Positions 30,590 through 35,950 of a stretch of DNA of 35,950 nt are shown here, one piece after another. Each line of letters begins with the position of its first letter. Position 1 is the first letter of the stretch. The notes below the pieces were generated by a model. It saw nothing but the letters and a program-made list of their open reading frames with translations, was not told the DNA's origin and did not search any database. The DNA comes from Cytophagales bacterium (lineage in GTDB: Bacteria; Bacteroidota; Bacteroidia; Cytophagales; Cyclobacteriaceae): contig DAHVFH010000049.1 of assembly GCA_027317105.1 (NCBI GenBank), positions 1-35,950 of the forward strand. The letters are read 5' to 3'. The translations under genes were made by a program, and so were the position numbers.

Positions 30590-33295
30590 TTAGTGCGCTT
30601 CCAACCAGTTTTTACCAATTCCTACCTCCACTTCCATTGGCACATCAAGCAGTACAGCCGTTTTCATCAGTTCAATCACTTTTGGTTTAACCGTTTCCTG
30701 CTCGCTTTGATGAAGATCAAACACCAATTCGTCATGCACTTGCATGGTCATTTTCGTTTTTAATTTTTCCTTTTTCAGCCAGCGATCGATGCTGATCATC
30801 GCAATTTTAATAATATCGGCAGCGCTTCCCTGTATGGGCGCATTGATTGCGTTCCGTTCAGCAAAGCCTCGTGTGGCCATGTTGCGCGAGTTGATGTCAC
30901 GCAGGTATCTTCTTCTTCCTAAAATCGTTTCCACGTATTCTTTTTCACGAGCCAGATTGATTGAATCGTCCATGTAGCGTTTGATGGCGGCAAATTCTTT
31001 AAAATACGATTCAATAATTTCGGCTGCTTCGGAGCGGGATATGTTGAGGTTTTGTGCCAAACCAAATGCGGTGCTACCGTATAAAATCCCAAAATTCACT
31101 TCCTTGGCTTTACGCCTCATGTCGGGTGTGACTTTGTCGATCTCCACTTTAAAAACTTTCGCGGCTGTGGTAGTGTGAATATCCCGACCCGTGCGAAAAG
31201 CTTCGATCATTATTTCATCCTTGGCGAACGAAGCAGCTATCCGTAATTCGATTTGAGAATAGTCGGCCGACATGAATAGAAAATTTTTATCGCGAGGGAT
31301 AAAGGCACTTCGGATCTGTCTTCCTTTCTCTGTGCGGATGGGAATGTTTTGTAAATTTGGATTATTCGAACTCAATCGGCCCGTGGCGGCTACCGCTTGG
31401 CGATAATCGGTATGAATACGCTGATCAAATTTACTGACCATTTTTGGTAGCGCATCCACATACGTGGAGCGCAGCTTTTCGTATTCGCGGAAGTCGAGGA
31501 TTTTCTGAACGATTGGATGATCGGCAGAAAGCTTGGTTAACACTTCTTCTCCTGTTGCGTACTGACCCGTTTTCGTTTTCTTGGCTTTGTCCAACAACTT
31601 CAGTTTATCAAATAAAATTTCACCCAACTGCTTTGGTGAGGCGATGTTAAATTCTGCTCCGGCCAACTCATAAATTTCCTGCTGCACCTTTTCACTATCT
31701 TTCTTTAAAGCCAAAGACATCTTTTGCAAAGCCGCTTCATCCAAGGCTACACCTTCTGCCTCCATTGCGGCAAGCACATAAATTAAAGGTGCTTCTACCT
31801 CACGCATCAGCCGCCAATGTCCGCGCACTTGCAATTCCGTTTCAAGTTTGGATTTCAATTGTAAGGTCTGCTCACATCGCTCTCCATAATTTTTAGCCTC
31901 ATCCTTATCGCTACCGATCAATTGATAATTCAGATATTGATTGCATAAAATGCTCAGGTCGTGCGAAGATTCGGGTTCAATCAGATAATGCGCCAGCATG
32001 GTGTCAAACAAAATTCCCTTCACCTCAATTCCGAATTTTTTCAGGGCAAGAATGCCTTCTTTTATGTTGTGCCCTACTTTTGCAATCTGATCGTTAGTGA
32101 AAACATCGCCAAATTTTTGAATGTCCGACTGTTCCTTAACGGGAACGAAGGACGCTTCACCCGGAGAAAAAGAAAAGGCGAGCCCAGTAATAGAAAAATC
32201 AAAATTGGGAGCCTCGTTCGTGACTACGTCCAATGCAATTTCTTTTTGCACCATCAGTTTTTCAATCAGTTCTCTGAGCGCCTCCTCCGTTTCAATTTTT
32301 TTGTAATTGGATATGGACGAAGCAATCGATTTAATTTCTTCTTCACTTTCTGTCAGGGTGCCTCCACCAAACATAGAAAGCTGTGAGGGTCTGCTCTCTT
32401 TGACAACGGGTGTTGGTGCTGTTGTTCCAGAAGCCGAAAAAATTCGAGGAAGCATGGTTTTAAACTCAAGTTCTTCAATAATCGGGCGCAATTTTTCTTC
32501 TGGGCCAGTGTAGCGCAGTGCTTCTTCATCAAAATCGACCGGGACATCGGTAATAATGGTTGCCAGCTTTTTAGATAAGATTGCCTGGTCGCCAAACTGT
32601 TCTACCCGTTCCTTCTGCTTGCCCTTCAATTCACTAGCATGGGCTATCACACCTTCTACCGTTTTGTATTTCTTCAACAATTCGGCCGCTGATTTCGGCC
32701 CGATGCCCGGAATACCCGGAATATTATCGGATGTATCGCCTTGCAAACCGAGCATGTCAATCACTTGAGAAACATTTTCGATGTCCCACTTTTCACAAAC
32801 TTCTTTTGGACCAAGAACATCGACTGCATTGCCCATGTAAGCAGGTTTATAAAGAAAAACATTTTCCTTAACCAGTTGCCCAAAGTCTTTGTCGGGCGTC
32901 ATCATGTAAACCTCGAAACCTTCTTTGGCCGCTCGAGTCGCGATCGAACCGATAATGTCATCCGCTTCGTAGCCATCCATTTCAAGGATTGGAATATTGA
33001 AGCCCCTGATAATTTCTTTCACCGTAGGAATGCCATGCTTGATGTCTTCGGGTGTGGCCTGACGGGTGGCTTTGTATTCTTTAAAAATGGCATCGCGAAA
33101 AGTGGGCGCAAACGTATCGAACGCTACGGCAATGTGCGTGGGCTTTTGTTTTTGGATAACTTCCAATAAGGTATTGGTGAACCCAAAGGGAACAGATGTG
33201 TTGTGTCCTTTCGAATTAATCCGTGGATTTTTCGTAAAAGCGAAATGGGCACGATAAACCAGCGCGTAGGCATCGAGGAGGAACAGTTTTTTCAT
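30590..33295 (-). CDS. polA: DNA polymerase I with apparently inactive 3'-5' exonuclease
   Basis: A 901-aa DNA polymerase I for repair and Okazaki fragment processing. The N-terminal 5'-3' exonuclease (about 1-290) is intact (DAYALVYRAHFAF, DGYEADDIIGS, GLQGDTSDNIPGIPGIGPKSA). The polymerase domain has ADYSQIELRIAA, RRKAKEVNFGILYG and QVHDELVFDL. The middle 3'-5' exonuclease domain has lost its catalytic acids: of the E. coli set D355, E357, D424 and D501, I find Asp356 kept but Val358, Gly414 and Arg473 at the others. It should therefore lack proofreading, like Taq polymerase. The ATG at 33295 fits; it is divergent from the Uma2 gene. Confidence 0.95.
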   Translation of the reverse strand: MKKLFLLDAYALVYRAHFAFTKNPRINSKGHNTSVPFGFTNTLLEVIQKQKPTHIAVAFDTFAPTFRDAIFKEYKATRQATPEDIKHGIPTVKEIIRGFNIPILEMDGYEADDIIGSIATRAAKEGFEVYMMTPDKDFGQLVKENVFLYKPAYMGNAVDVLGPKEVCEKWDIENVSQVIDMLGLQGDTSDNIPGIPGIGPKSAAELLKKYKTVEGVIAHASELKGKQKERVEQFGDQAILSKKLATIITDVPVDFDEEALRYTGPEEKLRPIIEELEFKTMLPRIFSASGTTAPTPVVKESRPSQLSMFGGGTLTESEEEIKSIASSISNYKKIETEEALRELIEKLMVQKEIALDVVTNEAPNFDFSITGLAFSFSPGEASFVPVKEQSDIQKFGDVFTNDQIAKVGHNIKEGILALKKFGIEVKGILFDTMLAHYLIEPESSHDLSILCNQYLNYQLIGSDKDEAKNYGERCEQTLQLKSKLETELQVRGHWRLMREVEAPLIYVLAAMEAEGVALDEAALQKMSLALKKDSEKVQQEIYELAGAEFNIASPKQLGEILFDKLKLLDKAKKTKTGQYATGEEVLTKLSADHPIVQKILDFREYEKLRSTYVDALPKMVSKFDQRIHTDYRQAVAATGRLSSNNPNLQNIPIRTEKGRQIRSAFIPRDKNFLFMSADYSQIELRIAASFAKDEIMIEAFRTGRDIHTTTAAKVFKVEIDKVTPDMRRKAKEVNFGILYGSTAFGLAQNLNISRSEAAEIIESYFKEFAAIKRYMDDSINLAREKEYVETILGRRRYLRDINSRNMATRGFAERNAINAPIQGSAADIIKIAMISIDRWLKKEKLKTKMTMQVHDELVFDLHQSEQETVKPKVIELMKTAVLLDVPMEVEVGIGKNWLEAH

Positions 33296-33340
33296 TCAGG
33301 AAGTTTACAATATTTGCAGCGAAAGTCGTAATTTTATTTC

Positions 33341-33877
33341 ATGGAAGAAACTCTAATTCATCCGCCACGAACCCTAATGGAAGTTTTTAAGATGCTGCCT
33401 GAAGGCACGTTGGCAGAGATCATCAACAATCAATTATATATGTCACCCAGCCCGATAGGCAGGCACCAACGTATTTTGCGTGAGCTAGCGTTTAGTATTA
33501 ATGAATTCGTAAAGCTTCTTGAATTAGGCGAGATTTTTTTTGCTCCCTTTGATGTTTTCTTGGATGAAGAAGAAAATGCTGTGCAACCGGATCTGATTTT
33601 TGTATCATCTGCAAATGCGCTCATTATTGATGACGATGGCGTTATTCATGGCATCCCTGATTTACTCATAGAAATTCTTAGCCCTGGCAATCCAGAACAT
33701 GATACGATCACTAAAAAAGAATTGTACGAGCGATTTGGTGTTAAAGAATATTGGATCATCGACCCAGCAACTAAATCAACTGTTGGTTATCGGTTGGAAG
33801 GAGAAGTCTATAAAAAAGTAACCTCAACTTCCGGAAAAATTGATTCCGTAATTCTGGCCCATTCGTTTTCCTTCTGA
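33341..33877 (+). CDS. Uma2-family (DUF820) restriction-endonuclease-like protein
   Basis: A 178-aa protein of the Uma2 family, with a PD-(D/E)XK nuclease fold. Asp84 in VQPDLIFVSS and Glu111 in LLIEILSPGNP are the likely metal ligands, and KKELYERFGVKEYWIIDP is the family's standard C-terminal motif. These genes are often found in many copies in cyanobacteria and Bacteroidota; their role is not well known, possibly mobile-element or defence linked. The start codon lies 45 nt from the divergent polA start. No partner gene is adjacent. Confidence 0.88.
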   Translation: MEETLIHPPRTLMEVFKMLPEGTLAEIINNQLYMSPSPIGRHQRILRELAFSINEFVKLLELGEIFFAPFDVFLDEEENAVQPDLIFVSSANALIIDDDGVIHGIPDLLIEILSPGNPEHDTITKKELYERFGVKEYWIIDPATKSTVGYRLEGEVYKKVTSTSGKIDSVILAHSFSF

Positions 33878-33938
33878 CGAAACCCGTAGTTATTTTAACC
33901 AGAATTTTCTTTTTCCCTGATTCTTTCTAAATCGAACT

Positions 33939-35591
33939 ATGGAGAACAATACTTTACTAAAAAATTTTGTCCGGTGGGAAAGAGAAACCCCTGACAATAT
34001 ATTCCTTCGTCAACCGGTAAATGGCCAATGGAAAGACTATACTTTCCGACAAGCTGGTGAAGAAATACGAAAAATGGCTTCTGGCTTGCAGTCGCTGAAC
34101 CTCCCTGCCCGAAGCAATATTGCCATTCTTTCAAAAAATTGCGCACACTGGCTGATGGCCGATCTGGCCATTTTTATGGCTGGGCATATCTCCGTTCCAT
34201 TGTATGCCAATATCACCGGTCCATCTATCCACCAAATACTAGCGCACAGTGGGTCGGCAGCAATTTTTGTTGGCAAATTAGATGACTACGAAAATCAAAA
34301 AAAGGGAATTCCGGATAATGTAAAAATAATCAGCATCGATTTTTACGGAATTGAAGAGGACATCAAGGTGAGCACGTGGCTAACCGAACAGAAGGCGTTA
34401 CAAGAAATCGGTGAATGGAAAGCCGAAGAACTGTTAACCATTATGTACACCTCCGGCACTACAGGCACACCAAAAGGAGTGATGTTCAACTCCATCGCCT
34501 TCGATCACACTGCCGAAATCATTATCGACTACCTGAATCGCGTTAGCCCTTTACCTAAACATCCGGTTTTGTTTTCCTATCTCCCGTTGTGCCATATTGC
34601 CGAACGCAATCTCACCGAATTGTTGGGTTGCCGTACAGGCGCCACTATTGCTTTCGTGGAATCGCTTGATACGTTTGCGCACGACCTTGCTTATATTCAA
34701 CCGCATCAATTTTTTGGTGTGCCAAGAATTTGGGCACGCTTCCAGGAAAAAATTCTTGAGAAACTTCCACAAAAGAAATTGGATCGTTTGCTTAGAATTC
34801 CAATCATAAGTTCGATCGTCAAAAAAACATTGAAAAAAAAACTGGGACTTTCCCGCGCCATATTAAAATCCACTGCTGCGGCACCGATCCCCAAATCATT
34901 GCTAGAATGGTTTGACAAACTTGGTATTACCGTAAGGGAAATTTATGGGATGACTGAACAGTGCGCAATCTCTCATTCTAATCAGGAGGAAGTACGGTTC
35001 GGGACGGTGGGCAAATCGTTGCCCGGGGTGGAAACAAGGTTTTCCCTTGATGATGAAATCCAAACCCGGCACAAAGCCTTAATGATGGGTTATTACAAAG
35101 AACCTGACCTCACGGCTGATGTATTTACTCCGGACGGATTTTTGAAAACAGGCGATTGTGGAAAGTTGGACCAGAATGGTTTTCTTACGATTACCGGACG
35201 CGTAAAAGATATTTTTAAAACAGATAAAGGAAAATACGTTTCGCCCTCGCCCATTGAGATGCGTTTGTTAAAAAATACGGATATCGAACAAGTTTGTGTA
35301 GTTGGGATGGGCATTCCACAGCCCATCGCGTTAATGGTTTTGTCTGCGGCTGGGAAATCGAAATCAAAAGAAGAAATTGGTAAAAGCCTCGCGGCTTCTG
35401 TGGCTGAAGTAAATCAATCCGCTGAAGACTATGAAAAATTAAGGAAGGCGGTGATCATGAAAAGTGATTGGACTATTACCAACGGCCTGATGACGCCTAC
35501 GATGAAAGTGAAGCGCAACGAGGTGGAGAAAATCCATCTACCAAAATATCCAACGTGGTATAGAATGGAAGAAATGGTGGTATTGGAGTAA
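33939..35591 (+). CDS. Long-chain fatty-acid-CoA ligase (AMP-forming)
   Basis: A 550-aa acyl-CoA synthetase of the ANL superfamily, FadD/FAA1 type, activating long-chain fatty acids via acyl-AMP. The nucleotide motif is YTSGTTGTPKGVMFN (about residues 170-184). IYGMTEQCA is the A5 motif, KTGDCGKLDQNGFLTITGRVKDIFKT the hinge region, and FVESLDTFAHDL with QPHQFFGVPRIWARF are typical of the long-chain branch. No signal peptide. It is slightly shorter than the usual 590-600 aa but has all core motifs. It starts 61 nt after the Uma2 gene. Confidence 0.92.
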   Translation: MENNTLLKNFVRWERETPDNIFLRQPVNGQWKDYTFRQAGEEIRKMASGLQSLNLPARSNIAILSKNCAHWLMADLAIFMAGHISVPLYANITGPSIHQILAHSGSAAIFVGKLDDYENQKKGIPDNVKIISIDFYGIEEDIKVSTWLTEQKALQEIGEWKAEELLTIMYTSGTTGTPKGVMFNSIAFDHTAEIIIDYLNRVSPLPKHPVLFSYLPLCHIAERNLTELLGCRTGATIAFVESLDTFAHDLAYIQPHQFFGVPRIWARFQEKILEKLPQKKLDRLLRIPIISSIVKKTLKKKLGLSRAILKSTAAAPIPKSLLEWFDKLGITVREIYGMTEQCAISHSNQEEVRFGTVGKSLPGVETRFSLDDEIQTRHKALMMGYYKEPDLTADVFTPDGFLKTGDCGKLDQNGFLTITGRVKDIFKTDKGKYVSPSPIEMRLLKNTDIEQVCVVGMGIPQPIALMVLSAAGKSKSKEEIGKSLAASVAEVNQSAEDYEKLRKAVIMKSDWTITNGLMTPTMKVKRNEVEKIHLPKYPTWYRMEEMVVLE

Positions 35592-35823
35592 ATGATTTTG
35601 ACTTTTGATAACACTCTGAATAAGGATACCCGACTCAGCTATTTCCTACACAGACTGTATTTTTGATTTCTGAGAAGCGTTGGTTCGTTTTCTTCTCAAG
35701 TACAAATTATGCAAAGAAGAAAAGGTTCGAAAGATATAATTCGATGCGCATTTTTTGAAAAAATAAATACATTCTGTGGTTACTTAAAACTCGTAGCGGT
35801 GATAAAACCCAAACGTGAGGGGT

Positions 35824-35950
35824 ATGAAGGCAGCTTCTGAGAATTATAAAGGCATAGAGTACATTCAGATTTCATCCTTGCCTACTGAACAGCAAAAACA
35901 CATCTTAAAAACCATCAACAAAAAATTAGTTATCACAATATTAAAGGGAG
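35824..35950 (+). CDS. Start of an unidentified small protein (partial)
   Basis: An ATG at 35824 opens a frame that runs off the right edge (42 codons seen). It begins MKAASENYKGIEYIQISSLP and continues TEQQKHILKTINKKLVITIL. It has a helical, ordinary composition and is preceded by GTGAGGGGT, though Bacteroidota rarely use strong Shine-Dalgarno sites. I recall similar short openings in Cytophagales hypothetical proteins but cannot name a function. The 232 bases between the ligase stop and this ATG hold no gene that I can see; a weak GAGAAG/CTTCTC stem lies at about 35671-35697. Confidence 0.5.
   Translation, partial: MKAASENYKGIEYIQISSLPTEQQKHILKTINKKLVITILKG

Noticed and set aside
1..35950. 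CRISPR arrays, tRNA, rRNA or prophage genes
   Set aside because: I looked for regularly spaced repeats, T-arm-like GTTCGAATC stretches and phage structural genes and saw none.

Overview
The window looks like chromosome from a gliding-type member of the Bacteroidota, most likely order Cytophagales. The signs are a type IX secretion (T9SS) C-terminal sorting domain on the first large protein, a GldB-type gliding lipoprotein, an SDR-type threonine dehydrogenase, the order rimP-nusA-infB, and several promoters matching the Bacteroidota consensus (TTTG, about 19-21 nt, then TAnnTTTG). This placement is inferred from content; no 16S gene or tRNA is present.

Layout. Bases 1-780 hold the 3' tail of an unknown gene, a decayed IS21-type istA transposase fragment and a perfect 33-bp palindrome. 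Bases 779-4540 encode a 1253-aa secreted multidomain nuclease/phosphatase-like protein with T9SS signal. Bases 4593-11844 (all minus strand) carry an M20 dipeptidase behind a Phd/ParE-type toxin-antitoxin pair, an MFS nucleoside permease, a small overlapping ORF, gldB, malate:quinone oxidoreductase and an exported amidohydrolase. A deoxynucleoside kinase (+) and a DinB/YfiT-like protein (-) converge near 12.68 kb. Bases 13286-15211 are a three-gene minus-strand cluster (DUF4389, small membrane protein, M48 peptidase). Bases 15321-19892 are the rimP-nusA-infB operon, with a good promoter, a leader hairpin and a strong terminator.

From the same intergenic region and running the other way is cdaA (c-di-AMP synthase), followed after 3 nt by a 1077-aa exported protein with 14 WD40 repeats and a C-terminal caspase domain. 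Bases 24170-29412 hold small proteins, a decayed HI0074-type gene, kbl and tdh (the threonine to glycine pathway) split by a hicBA module whose hicA is frameshifted, and dinB. Bases 29413-29840 and 30252-30589 are gene graveyards with remnants and inverted repeats around an OsmC gene. The window closes with polA (its proofreading site appears dead), a Uma2 nuclease, a long-chain acyl-CoA ligase and the start of an unknown small gene.

Most genes are housekeeping. The parts most worth a second look are the cdaA/WD40-caspase operon and its shared control region, the probable leaderless promoters at cdaA, the phd-type antitoxin and hicB, the operator-like palindromes, the lost PolA exonuclease site, and small or broken genes easily missed by gene callers.
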